Positions 8,748 to 17,266 of a stretch of DNA of 64,000 bases are shown here, one piece after another. The translations under genes were made by a program, and so were the position numbers. The notes beneath the pieces were generated by a model that was not told the DNA's origin, made no database searches, and was given only the letters and a program-made list of their open reading frames with translations. This DNA comes from LMUY01 sp965199095 (GTDB taxonomy: Bacteria; Pseudomonadota; Alphaproteobacteria; Acetobacterales; Acetobacteraceae), in assembly GCA_965199095.1 (NCBI GenBank), contig CBDAQM010000008.1, forward strand, positions 124,001 to 188,000, read 5' to 3'. Position 1 is the stretch's first letter. Each line of letters opens with the position of its first letter.

Positions 8748-11030
8748 CTACAGCCAACCCCGGTCCCGGAACGCGGTTAGCGGGACGTTGACGGGTGCAT
8801 ACCATCCGCCGGTCCGGTAACGCGCACCCAAGGCCTGGGCCGCTTCCTTGTTGCCGAAGGGAATACGCAACGGCGTCTCCTCGCTCGACATCTCGCCCAC
8901 GCCGCTTGGCGTCGGCTTGCTGAACGGCTTGCCGGGCACGGCATTTCGAGTCCTGCCTTTCTTAAGGCTGCCGTCCTTCGCTGCTGTTTGAGTGCGAACT
9001 GTCGCGGATGTCGCGGTATCGACGGCACTGGGTCGCGAGGAACGATGCCGCTTGGCACCGGCGCCCGTTGGAGTGGCGGGATCGTGATCCGGGGATGACT
9101 TTCTAAGCCCTCGTGGTGTTGGCGCCTTCGACTGGCTTGAGCCGCCCAATCGCTCGGACGAGCCGCGCCGGGACCGTGCCGGTACTACGCGGGTGGCGAG
9201 GGTGCTCGGGATCGGTCCCGACAGCCCCTGCGCGATGAGCCGCCCGATGATTCGGCTGGCTTGGTCACAGACGGCATCGATGGCGGACATCATGTCCTGC
9301 CGTCCGACCAGCACGTCGTCGAGCAGGCGCTCCATCTGTGCCGTTACCCCAGGGTCCACCAGTGCCGGGTCGGCGCGCTCCAGCACACCATATAGTGCTA
9401 AGCCGCGCTCGGTTGGAACGATGTGCTTGCCATCCGCGACGAGGAACTCCTGCGCCTTCAGGCCACGGATGATCTCGGCCCGGGTCGCGGGTGTGCCGAT
9501 CCCCTTGGCCTCCTTCAGCCGCTCCCGCAGCGTCTCGTCCGCGACGAACCGCCAGGCGTTCTGCATCGCATCGATCAGCGTGCCCTCGTTGTAGCGCGGC
9601 GGCGGCCGGGTCTCCTTGGCCTCGACCCGCGCATCACTTAGGTGGGCTGCTTCACCGTCCCGCATGGTGGGTAAGAGTTGTGCGTCCTCCCCGCGCTCTT
9701 CCGCCGGCTGCCAGTCAGGGAAGGCAGCGCGCCAGCCAAGGTCGATTGGTTGGCGGCCGATGGCCCGGAACATGTGCCCAGCGACGTCCAGCGTCGCCGT
9801 GGTCTGGCGATAACGGAAGTCCGGCATCACGGCCGCGAGGTAAGAGCGTGCGATGACATCGAACAGGCGTCGCTCGTCACCGGACAAGCGCGGCCATATC
9901 TCACGGAGTTTGTCGGCGGTGTTCACGTTGGGGATGACGGCGTGATGGCTGGCCCCGGCCAGGTCCCGGTCGCTGAACGGACCACCGACGCCGCGACGGA
10001 TCAGCGGTGGCTGCGGGACTGGAATGGCGGCGAAGCTCTGCCCAGCCTGGAGGGCGACCACGATGCGGGGTGCGTCCCCGATCAGGCTCTCGGGCAGATA
10101 GCGCGTTTCAGCCCGGGGGTAGGTGATGACCTTCTTGCCGGTGCCGTCATACAGCTCCTGCGCCACCTCCAAGGTCTTGGCGGCCGACCAGCCAAAGCGC
10201 GAGCCGCACATTTTCTGCAACGACGGGAGATCGTGCAGCCGCGGTGGCACCTGGCGCTTATCCTCGACCTTGACGCTAAGCGGCACTTCGTACCCCTCGA
10301 CTGCCGCCGCGATTGCCTCGGCAGCCATGCGGGTTTTGATGCGCTCCTTGGGAGCGTGACGAATCTGGAACTGGCCGGCCGCGACCGCCGCCGTGGCCAC
10401 CACTTCGTGGTAGGGCTCGGGCACGAACGAGCGGATTTCGAGTTCCCGTCGGCACACGATGGCCAGCGTGGGTGTCTTCACCCGGCCGATGCCGATGACG
10501 GAGCGCAGCCCGGTTGCCAGGGTAACGGTCGCGGTGCGGGTGAGCGACAGATTGTAGATTTGGTCGGCTTGGCGGCGGGCGACAGCAGCGGCGTAGAGCG
10601 GGGCGTAGTCGCGGTTCGGCTTGGCCCGGGCGAACGCGTCGCGGATGGTTTGCGGGTCCTGGGCGGTGAACATCACGCGCATGACGTCGCCACGGAAGCC
10701 GAGATGCTCCAGGATCTCCTGCCCGATCAGCTGACCCTCCCGGTCGCAGTCGGTCGCAAGCCAGACCCGTCGCGTGGTGCGCAGCGCGTCGCGGATCGCT
10801 TTCAGCTTGGCCGCCTTGTTCCCACCAACGGCTGGGCGGGTGCCGTAGAGTGCGTCCGGTCGTAGCAGCACAGTCGTCCAGCGCTTCCAGACGGGTACAA
10901 CGTCCTCAGGCTCCTGCAGGTCGAACAGGTGACCTTCGGCTGCCAGCACGGCGCCGTAGCGGCTGCCAATCGCGGCACGAACATCTTTGGCCTGGCTAGT
11001 CTTCTCTGTGATGACAAGCTGGTCCGTCAT
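8748..11030 (-). CDS. topB: DNA topoisomerase III (type IA)
   Basis: The 760 aa protein opens with a Toprim domain (QLVITEKTSQAKDV; WLATDCDREGQLIGQEI with the acidic metal-binding triad). It continues with the type IA core, where GKKVITYPRAETRYLPES carries the catalytic tyrosine in ITYPR, and ends the core at GIGTPATRAEIIRGL. After about residue 600 comes a basic linker, then LRIPFGNKEAAQALGARYRT and WYAPVNVP, a DUF5710-like segment. The enzyme relaxes and decatenates DNA by single-strand passage. TopB homologues with extra C-terminal domains are frequent on conjugative plasmids. It ends 15 bases from the convergent helicase remnant. The ATG at 11030 fits family N termini. Confidence 0.93.
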   Translation of the reverse strand: MTDQLVITEKTSQAKDVRAAIGSRYGAVLAAEGHLFDLQEPEDVVPVWKRWTTVLLRPDALYGTRPAVGGNKAAKLKAIRDALRTTRRVWLATDCDREGQLIGQEILEHLGFRGDVMRVMFTAQDPQTIRDAFARAKPNRDYAPLYAAAVARRQADQIYNLSLTRTATVTLATGLRSVIGIGRVKTPTLAIVCRRELEIRSFVPEPYHEVVATAAVAAGQFQIRHAPKERIKTRMAAEAIAAAVEGYEVPLSVKVEDKRQVPPRLHDLPSLQKMCGSRFGWSAAKTLEVAQELYDGTGKKVITYPRAETRYLPESLIGDAPRIVVALQAGQSFAAIPVPQPPLIRRGVGGPFSDRDLAGASHHAVIPNVNTADKLREIWPRLSGDERRLFDVIARSYLAAVMPDFRYRQTTATLDVAGHMFRAIGRQPIDLGWRAAFPDWQPAEERGEDAQLLPTMRDGEAAHLSDARVEAKETRPPPRYNEGTLIDAMQNAWRFVADETLRERLKEAKGIGTPATRAEIIRGLKAQEFLVADGKHIVPTERGLALYGVLERADPALVDPGVTAQMERLLDDVLVGRQDMMSAIDAVCDQASRIIGRLIAQGLSGPIPSTLATRVVPARSRRGSSERLGGSSQSKAPTPRGLRKSSPDHDPATPTGAGAKRHRSSRPSAVDTATSATVRTQTAAKDGSLKKGRTRNAVPGKPFSKPTPSGVGEMSSEETPLRIPFGNKEAAQALGARYRTGGWYAPVNVPLTAFRDRGWL

Positions 11031-11388
11031 GATGGAAGGGTGTTCGACCTATGTTCCCACTGGCTCCCTATCCAAGCTTGCCCGATTTTGCAATTCGACA
11101 AGCTTAGGAAGGCAATGGGTGCGGTTCGACGCCGGGCCGCGAGTGGCTGCTTTGCGCCGCATCTCGGACACTACAACGCTCATGTCGGATACCCCGAAAG
11201 CGGACATGGCTCCCGGCTCTCAAGTCCGATGGGCGCAGCGCACCGAACATTAAGGATGGACCGTTGTAGAAGGCACGACTCATGCCCGCCCGGCATGGCG
11301 CAGTATCACCAAAAAGCCTTTGTAGGGTTCGACGTGGTCGCGCATGTTGGCGAATAAGGTGGCCACAAGACGCCGCACCGGGGGAATC
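11031..11388. other. intergenic region between divergent topB and symporter genes
   Basis: About 350 bases with no credible coding frame. It must hold the divergent promoters for topB and the symporter. I could not single out a -35/-10 pair or an operator. A weak ribosome binding site (GGGGA, 11381-11385) precedes the symporter ATG. Confidence 0.45.
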
Positions 11389-12690
11389 ATGCGGCTGTTG
11401 CGGCAACTCTACATCCAGGTTCTGATCGCGCTCGTCTTGGCTGTTATCGTCGGGGTTGCGGCGCCCGAAGAAGCCGTGGCGTTGAAGCCGCTCGGGGATG
11501 CGTTCATCGCGTTACTCCGCATGCTGCTGGCGCCGATCATCTTCTGCTCGGTCGTGCTCGGCCTGACGCACGTGAAGGACATGGGGCAGTTGGGCCGCCT
11601 GTCGGTGAAGGCGCTGCTGTATTTCGAAGTGATGTCCACGGTCGGCATGCTGCTGGGCTTCATCGCCGTCAACGTGTTCCAGCCCGGTGTCGGCCTGCAC
11701 GCGACCAACCTCGCTTTGGGTAGCAGCGTCACATCGATCACGGCGGCGGCGAGCCATTTCACTGCCGTGGGCTTCTTCCTGTCCATCATTCCGGACACGC
11801 TGGTCGGCGCTTTCGCCAATGGCCAGATCCTGCAGGTCCTGTTCATCTCCATCCTGACCGGGGCCGCGCTCAGCATCGGCGGCGTCGGGCAGAATTCCAC
11901 CATCCTGAAGGTGATCGCGGAGGGGCAGCACGTGCTGTTCCGCATCCTTGGCTACGTGATGCGGCTTGCCCCGATCGGCGCCTTCGGTGCGCTGGCGGCC
12001 GCGATTGGCGCGTTCGGCGCGGCGACACTGCTGTATTTGTTCAAGGTCGTGCTGCTGTTCTGGGGCACCTCGCTTGTCTTCGTGCTGGTGGTGTTGGCTG
12101 CGGTCTGCGCACTCGCGGGGCTTTCAATCTTCAAGTTGCTGAGGCTGATCCGGGAGGAACTGCTGCTGGTGCTCGGCACCGCCTCCGGTGAGGTCGCGCT
12201 GCCGCGGCTGATGCTGAAGCTGGAACAGGCGGGGTGCGACGGGGCCGTCGTGGGATTTGTGCTGCCCGGCGGCTACTCGTTCAACCTGGATGGCACGGGC
12301 ATCTACATGGCAATCGCGGTGGGCTTCATCGCCCAGGCGACCGACACGCCATTCAGCCTCGAGCAGCAGATCGGCGTGTTGGCCGTGCTGCTACTGACCT
12401 CCAAAGGGGGCACGACCGTGGCAGGCGGGGCTTTCATCAAGCTGGCCGCGACGCTGCAAACCGTACGAACGCTGCCGCTCAGCGGGCTGGGGCTCTTGTT
12501 CGGCATCGACCGGCTGATGGCCACCTGCACCGCGCTCACCAACGTGGTGGGCAACGTCGTCGCGGTATTCGTCATCGCGGTGTCGGAGCGCGGATTCGAC
12601 CGGGGGAAGTTCGACACTTACCTCGCGGAACAGGCTGCCGGACGGATCAGGGCTTCCGGCGCTGAGGCGAAAGGGGCGGCGGGGGATTAG
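11389..12690 (+). CDS. dicarboxylate/amino acid:cation symporter (DAACS, DctA-like)
   Basis: The start at 11389 (MRLLRQLYIQVLIALVLAVI) gives 433 aa with about eight hydrophobic segments and the two re-entrant loop signatures of this family: PGGYSFNLDGTGIYMA, and LLTSKGGTTVAGGAF in place of the usual SKGAAGVTGSGF. The last transmembrane region DRLMATCTALTNVVGN corresponds to the substrate and cation binding segment. Such inner-membrane proteins import C4-dicarboxylates or acidic amino acids with protons or sodium. The altered second hairpin suggests a substrate different from succinate or malate. Its 3' end overlaps the convergent LysR gene by 44 bases. Confidence 0.9.
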   Translation: MRLLRQLYIQVLIALVLAVIVGVAAPEEAVALKPLGDAFIALLRMLLAPIIFCSVVLGLTHVKDMGQLGRLSVKALLYFEVMSTVGMLLGFIAVNVFQPGVGLHATNLALGSSVTSITAAASHFTAVGFFLSIIPDTLVGAFANGQILQVLFISILTGAALSIGGVGQNSTILKVIAEGQHVLFRILGYVMRLAPIGAFGALAAAIGAFGAATLLYLFKVVLLFWGTSLVFVLVVLAAVCALAGLSIFKLLRLIREELLLVLGTASGEVALPRLMLKLEQAGCDGAVVGFVLPGGYSFNLDGTGIYMAIAVGFIAQATDTPFSLEQQIGVLAVLLLTSKGGTTVAGGAFIKLAATLQTVRTLPLSGLGLLFGIDRLMATCTALTNVVGNVVAVFVIAVSERGFDRGKFDTYLAEQAAGRIRASGAEAKGAAGD

Positions 12691-13630
12691 CCTTATGCCC
12701 GGTCTCGCCAAGCAACCGCGCTCCAGGCCATGTGCCGTTGCCTACCAGGGCAGCGATCACTTCGCGCGTTACGGCAGCGACGCCGCTCACCAAGCTGGTG
12801 CGGCCGGACCGCTGGTGGCCGATGCCGATCACCGAATTCAGTGGGGGGCGGTGGATGGGGCGGGCCGTCAACTCTCCGGTCGCGAGTTCGCGGGATACGC
12901 CTGCCAGCGTCAGGATGGTGAAACCCAGGCCGCCTCGCACCATCGCCTTGGTCAGCGGGACGCTGTCGACCTCGAGTGCCAGGTGCAGCCGGATGCGGTG
13001 CTGCGCCGCCGCCTGCTCCACCAGTCGGCGGTTCGCGTGCGGCAGGCTCGGCAGGATCAGGGGCACGCTGCCGAGCTCGGCCAGCCGTATCGGCAGCCCA
13101 GCGGCCGGGTCGGCGGATGGCGCCCCGGCAAGCACCATGCGTTCCCGAAGCACGGGCGCGATAGCGATGCCGTCCAGCTCCGGCGGATTGTGCAGCACAG
13201 CCACGTCCACCCGGCGGTCCAGCAACCATTCCTCCAGCAGCGAGCTGATGCCCTCCCGGATCTGCAAGGACGCGTTGGGATAGCGCTGCCGAAACAGCTT
13301 CACCGCCTCCGGCGCGATCAGCAGCCCGGCGGCCGGCGGCACACCCAGCACCACATGCCCGGTGACGCTCTGTTCCGGATGGCGTACCGCCTCCTCCAGC
13401 TTGTCGAACTGGCGCAGCAGCGCTTCGGCGCGGTCCAGCAGCACGTTGCCTGCCGCGGTCGCGGTGACGCCGCGGCCATGCCGCTGCACCAATGGCAGCC
13501 CGACCTCCTCCTCCAACTTCTGCACCTGCCGGCTCAAAGCGGGTTGGGCGATGTTCAGCCGCGCCGCTGCCCGGCTGATGCTGCCGCTGCGCACGACCTG
13601 CACGAAGCTGCGCAATTCGCGGATGTCCGT
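12647..13630 (-). CDS. LysR-family transcriptional regulator, possible ACG start
   Basis: The protein has the LysR winged helix-turn-helix (RSFVQVVRSGSISRAAARLN, then IAQPALSRQVQKLEEEVG) and a C-terminal effector domain, about 327 aa. LysR proteins usually begin M-D-I-R-E-L-R-S-F. Here the matching reading is T-D-I-R-E-L, with ACG (13628-13630 on the plus strand) where ATG is expected and GGAGG six bases upstream. The only other in-frame choice nearby is TTG at 13615. It is divergent from the operon starting at 13690 and probably regulates it, with the operator in the 60-base gap. The co-inducer is unknown. Confidence 0.88.
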   Translation of the reverse strand, partial: TDIRELRSFVQVVRSGSISRAAARLNIAQPALSRQVQKLEEEVGLPLVQRHGRGVTATAAGNVLLDRAEALLRQFDKLEEAVRHPEQSVTGHVVLGVPPAAGLLIAPEAVKLFRQRYPNASLQIREGISSLLEEWLLDRRVDVAVLHNPPELDGIAIAPVLRERMVLAGAPSADPAAGLPIRLAELGSVPLILPSLPHANRRLVEQAAAQHRIRLHLALEVDSVPLTKAMVRGGLGFTILTLAGVSRELATGELTARPIHRPPLNSVIGIGHQRSGRTSLVSGVAAVTREVIAALVGNGTWPGARLLGETGHKANPPPPLSPQRRKP

Positions 13631-13689
13631 AGCACGCCTCCCTTGTCGACAAAGCGTGCATCGGCGGGCGCCGGCTCCGTGTCAAACCC

Positions 13690-14490
13690 ATGACCTTCGT
13701 AGCGCTTCCTGCCGTCACGCTGCACGTGCGTGAGGAGGGTGTGGGCGGCCCCGTCCTGGTGCTGCTGCACGAGTTGGGCGGCAGCATGCACAGCTTTGAC
13801 GCCGTCGCGGAGGCTTTGCGCGCCCGCTTCCGCGTGCTGCGCTACGACCAGCGCGGCGCGGGGCAGTCGGAGAAGCCACGCCGTGCCTGCAGTCTCGCCG
13901 ACCATGCGGACGACCTGGCGGCACTGCTGACGGCCAGAGGGATTGCCACGCCCGTGCTGCTGACGGGGGTGGCCGCGGGGGCAGCGATCGCCGTCGGCTA
14001 CGCCATGGCCCGGCCTACCGCGGTCGCCGGATTGGTGCTGTGCTCCCCCGCTTTGACCGTGCCGGCCGAGCGGCGCGGCTACCTGGCGGACCGTTCCGCC
14101 CTGGCCGCGCGAGAAGGCATGCGGGCGGTCGCGGATGCCTCCCTGGCGCGGTCGTGGCCCCCGCATCTGCGGGGCGACGGCACGCGGTATGCCGAGTACC
14201 TCGCCCGCTTCCTGGGCAACGATCCGGTGAGTTACGGCCACGCCAACCTGGCACTCGCGGACGCGGACCTGGAAACGCGCCTCGGCAACGTGGCGGTGCC
14301 GTGCCGCGTACTGGCTGGCGGGCAAGACCTCCTGCGGCCGCCCGCCGAGGTGGAGGCCGTGGCATCCCACATCCCGGGCGCCACCTACCACTTAGTGCAG
14401 AAGAGCGGCCACCTCATGAGCGTCCAGGCGCCGGGCGCCGTGGCCGACGCCATCGTGGCACTACAGTCGCAAAGGAGCACTGCCGGATGA
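13690..14490 (+). CDS. alpha/beta-hydrolase-fold protein lacking the nucleophile serine
   Basis: The 266 aa protein follows the 3-oxoadipate enol-lactonase/haloperoxidase pattern: VLVLLHELGGSMHSFDAV (oxyanion region), RVLRYDQRGAGQSEKP, an acid-loop aspartate in LAGGQDLLRPP and a histidine in QKSGHLMSVQAP. The nucleophile elbow, normally G-x-S-x-G, reads LTGVAAGAAIA, with alanine where serine is expected. So the fold is clear but classical hydrolysis is doubtful. It is the first gene of a six-gene operon, and its stop overlaps the next start by four bases. A second alpha/beta hydrolase with an intact elbow lies at 15077, so this one may have a binding or non-hydrolytic role. Confidence 0.85.
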   Translation: MTFVALPAVTLHVREEGVGGPVLVLLHELGGSMHSFDAVAEALRARFRVLRYDQRGAGQSEKPRRACSLADHADDLAALLTARGIATPVLLTGVAAGAAIAVGYAMARPTAVAGLVLCSPALTVPAERRGYLADRSALAAREGMRAVADASLARSWPPHLRGDGTRYAEYLARFLGNDPVSYGHANLALADADLETRLGNVAVPCRVLAGGQDLLRPPAEVEAVASHIPGATYHLVQKSGHLMSVQAPGAVADAIVALQSQRSTAG

Positions 14491-15080
14491 GCGAGCGCAA
14501 AGGCCTGCTGCTGGTGCTGATGGAACCGCCGGCCTCGCTGGAGGAGGAGTTCAACGACTGGTACGACACGGAGCATTTCCCGCAACGCCGCGCCCTGCCC
14601 GGCATGGAGAGCGCGACTCGCTGGGTGTGCCTGTCCGGCTGGCCGCGCTGGGCGGCGCTGTACGACATGACGGGAGTGGAGGCGCTGCAAACGCCCGAAT
14701 ACCTGGCCGTGTCCGGCGCCAACTCCACGCCCTGGAGCCGCCGCATCCTGCCTCGCACCGTCGGACGGGCCCGGCTGGTGCTCGAGCAGGTGGCGCCCAG
14801 CGGCGCGCTCGGCTTGCCCCCGCCGGAGGTGAGCGCCCTGGTGCTGGCCCGCTATCCCGGGGCGATCCATCCTCCCGCCTGCCTTGAGGCGGCCGGAACC
14901 GTGCCGGGCTGCCGTCAGGCGAGAGTGTTCCGCAGCGCGGCTAGCGGACCGGCGCAGAGCTTCGTGCTCGCCGAATACAGCCGCCCGGTCAGCTCCGACA
15001 GGGTCGCGGAGGCGCTGGGCGAAGTGGCCGAGACTGGGGCGACGCTGCTCAACATCTATGCCCCGTATCAGCGAGGATGA
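14487..15080 (+). CDS. EthD/dimeric alpha-beta-barrel-like protein
   Basis: The ATG at 14487 overlaps the preceding stop (ATGA) and the gene's own stop overlaps the next start in the same way, so it is tightly coupled. The 197 aa protein opens with GLLLVLMEPPASLEEEFNDW and YDTEHFPQRRALPGM, a pattern typical of EthD-like ferredoxin-fold proteins (short strand, E-F-N-x-W-Y-x-x-E-H-x-P). Such proteins act as small decarboxylases, isomerases or accessory factors in aromatic and terpenoid catabolism. A duplicated fold is possible, since a weaker similar block lies near ALVLARYPGAIHP. The exact reaction cannot be told from sequence. Confidence 0.75.
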   Translation: MSERKGLLLVLMEPPASLEEEFNDWYDTEHFPQRRALPGMESATRWVCLSGWPRWAALYDMTGVEALQTPEYLAVSGANSTPWSRRILPRTVGRARLVLEQVAPSGALGLPPPEVSALVLARYPGAIHPPACLEAAGTVPGCRQARVFRSAASGPAQSFVLAEYSRPVSSDRVAEALGEVAETGATLLNIYAPYQRG

Positions 15081-15898
15081 GCGAAATGGACACCGTGCTG
15101 ACCGTGAACGGCCAGGCGTTGCGCGCCCGGGTGGAGGGGCCACAGGGCGCGCCATGGCTCGTCTTCTCCAACTCGCTGATGACGGACCTATCGCTGTGGG
15201 ATGGGCAAGTGGCGGCATTCGGCGCCGGGCATCGGATCCTACGCTACGACACGCGTGGCCACGGCGGCAGCGCGGTTCCGGACGGTGATTGCGACTTCCC
15301 GGGCCTGGTGGCGGATCTGGCAGGGCTGATGCGCCAGGTGGGTGCCTCCGACGCCACGGTGTGCGGCGTGTCGATGGGCGGGGTCACTGCGCTGGGTCTC
15401 GCCGCGCGCTACCCCGACCACTTGGTGGCCCGGGTTGCGGTGTGCGACTGCCAGCTCGCCTCCACTCCAGCCGGCACCTCCGCGTGGGAGGAGCGGATCG
15501 CCGTTGCGCGCGCAGGCGGCATCGCGGCCCTGGTGGAGCCTACCGCGTCCCGCTGGCTGCGGCCCGGCACGGTGGAGGCGAACGGGCCGGCCGTGACGGC
15601 GGTGCGCCGGATGGTGGGCGCCACCCCGCTGGACGGGTTCATCCGGGCGGCTCGCGCACTGCAGAACTATGATTTCAAACCCGACCTCGCCGCCTTGGCC
15701 GCCCGGCGTACGCCCGCCGCCTTCATCGTCGGCGCGGAGGACGCCGCCCTGCCGCAGGTCATGCGTGCCATGGCCGACTCTTGCCCCGGCGCCTCGCTGA
15801 CGATCGTGCCCGAGTGCGGCCACCTGCCGAATCTCGAACAGCCCAGCGCGTTCGACGTCGCCCTCCGATCCCTTCTCGCCACTCCTGCACGGAGCTGA
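15077..15898 (+). CDS. alpha/beta hydrolase, 3-oxoadipate enol-lactonase (PcaD)-like
   Basis: The 273 aa protein has the PcaD layout: LVFSNSLMTDLSLWDGQV, RILRYDTRGHGGSA, an intact nucleophile elbow ATVCGVSMGGVTALG (Ser), the aspartate in FIVGAEDAALPQV and the histidine in PECGHLPNLEQP. PcaD enzymes hydrolyse the enol-lactone of 3-oxoadipate. The neighbouring carboxymuconolactone-decarboxylase-like gene supports a ring-cleavage or lactone pathway, but the other pca genes are absent, so the substrate is probably a different lactone or ester. It overlaps the preceding gene by four bases. The start at 15077 is supported by this coupling. Confidence 0.87.
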   Translation: MSEMDTVLTVNGQALRARVEGPQGAPWLVFSNSLMTDLSLWDGQVAAFGAGHRILRYDTRGHGGSAVPDGDCDFPGLVADLAGLMRQVGASDATVCGVSMGGVTALGLAARYPDHLVARVAVCDCQLASTPAGTSAWEERIAVARAGGIAALVEPTASRWLRPGTVEANGPAVTAVRRMVGATPLDGFIRAARALQNYDFKPDLAALAARRTPAAFIVGAEDAALPQVMRAMADSCPGASLTIVPECGHLPNLEQPSAFDVALRSLLATPARS

Positions 15899-15901
15899 GT
15901 G

Positions 15902-16450
15902 ATGCGCCTGCCCGATCTCACACCCGAACAGATGACCCCGGAACAACGCCGGGTCGCCGACAACGCCGTCACCGGCAAGCGGGGCCGCCTGCCTGCCCCC
16001 TTGCGAGCTTGGCTGCACAGCCCCGTCTTCGGGGACCGAGCGCAGAGCCTGGGTGAATTCCTGCGCTACGACACGTCACTCGGCCCGGCGCTGTCGGAAC
16101 TCGCGATCCTGGTGACGGCCCGGTTCTGGACCGCGCAATACGAATGGTATGCCCACAAGAAGCTGGCCCTGCAGGCGGGGGTCAGCCCTGCCGTATGCGA
16201 CGCGATCGCGCGGCGAGAGCGGCCTTCCCTGCCGGATGCCAAGGCGGAGGTGGTGTACGACTACGCGACCACCATGCATGCCGACCATACCGTCTCCCAG
16301 GCACTGCATGACCGCGCGGTGGCGCTGCTCGGCGAAGCGGGCGTTGTCGAGCTGGTGGGCATCCTTGGCTATTACACAATGGTCTCCATGACGCTGAACG
16401 GGTTCGGCATCGGCGTGCCCGCCGGTGAGCCGGAGGAGCTGTGCGCATGA
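15902..16450 (+). CDS. carboxymuconolactone decarboxylase family protein
   Basis: The 182 aa protein begins MRLPDLTPEQMTPEQRRVAD and contains LSELAILVTARFWTAQYEWY and HKKLALQAGVSP, the usual CMD core, with a Glu/Tyr/His pocket in place of the Cys-x-x-Cys of AhpD peroxidases. Members act on lactones (PcaC) or have related roles in catabolic operons. It follows the PcaD-like gene by three bases, and the two together resemble a PcaCD pair. ATG at 15902 is preferred over GTG at 15899 because GGAG (15891) is better spaced. Its stop overlaps the SDR start. Confidence 0.87.
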   Translation: MRLPDLTPEQMTPEQRRVADNAVTGKRGRLPAPLRAWLHSPVFGDRAQSLGEFLRYDTSLGPALSELAILVTARFWTAQYEWYAHKKLALQAGVSPAVCDAIARRERPSLPDAKAEVVYDYATTMHADHTVSQALHDRAVALLGEAGVVELVGILGYYTMVSMTLNGFGIGVPAGEPEELCA

Positions 16451-17256
16451 GCGGTCGTCTGGACGGCAAGGTCGCCCTGATCACGGGCGCCGGGTGCGTC
16501 GGGCCCGGCTGGGGCAATGGCCGCGCGGCTGCGGTGCTGTTCGCGCGCGAGGGTGCCCAGGTCTTCGCTGTGGACCTCAAGCCCGAACCGATGGAGGAAA
16601 CGGTCGCCCGCGCCACCGCCGAAGCGGCGAACGGCGGCACCATCCGCACCCACTTGGCCGATGCGACCGATGACGCGCAGGTGGCGGCGATGGTGGAGGC
16701 CTGCATCGCAGCGTATGGGCGGATCGACATCCTGGTGAACAACGTCGGCGGCTCGGCCAAAGGCGGCGCCGTGGCGCTGTCCGAGGAAGCGTGGGACCGG
16801 CAGATCGACTTCAACCTGAAGAGCGTGTTCCTGACCTGCAAGCACGTCATCCCGCACATGGAGGCCGGCGGCGGCGGGTCGATCGTCAACACCGCTTCCA
16901 CCTCCGGGCTCCGGTGGACCGGGTCGGCGCAGGTCGGATACGCCGCGTCCAAAGCCGGGGTGATCCAATTCGGCCGGGTCACGGCGGTGGAATACGCCCC
17001 AAAACGCATTCGGGTGAACACGGTGGTGCCGGGCCAGATGCACACTCCCATGGTGGAGGCCCGCCTGGCCGGGCAGCGCGCCGGCGGGGATATCGACGCA
17101 CTGCTCAAAAGCCGCGTGGCTCGCATTCCGCTCGGCTTCATGGGGGACGGGCGGGACACCGCCAACGCCGCGCTGTTCCTCGCCTCCGACGAGGCGCGGT
17201 TCATTACCGGGACCGAGATCGTGGTCGATGGCGGCATGACCGCGCGCTGCGACTGA
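16447..17256 (+). CDS. short-chain dehydrogenase/reductase (SDR)
   Basis: The 269 aa protein is a classical SDR: nucleotide-binding motif ALITGAGCVGPGWGNGRAAA (Thr-Gly-x3-Gly-x-Gly variant), LVNNVGGSAKGG, the serine in SIVNTASTSG, and the Y-x3-K pair in VGYAASKAG. The end VDGGMTARCD is standard. It would oxidise or reduce an alcohol/carbonyl intermediate with NAD(P). VDLKP after beta-2 has an Asp that usually favours NAD(H). The ATG at 16447 overlaps the preceding stop by four bases. The substrate is unknown, but it is the only redox enzyme of the operon. Confidence 0.92.
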   Translation: MSGRLDGKVALITGAGCVGPGWGNGRAAAVLFAREGAQVFAVDLKPEPMEETVARATAEAANGGTIRTHLADATDDAQVAAMVEACIAAYGRIDILVNNVGGSAKGGAVALSEEAWDRQIDFNLKSVFLTCKHVIPHMEAGGGGSIVNTASTSGLRWTGSAQVGYAASKAGVIQFGRVTAVEYAPKRIRVNTVVPGQMHTPMVEARLAGQRAGGDIDALLKSRVARIPLGFMGDGRDTANAALFLASDEARFITGTEIVVDGGMTARCD

Positions 17257-17266
17257 GGGGAGCGCG

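Noticed and set aside
9678..10865. Long plus-strand open frame opposite topB
   Set aside because: It mirrors the GC-rich topoisomerase III gene. No domain pattern and poor amino acid composition.
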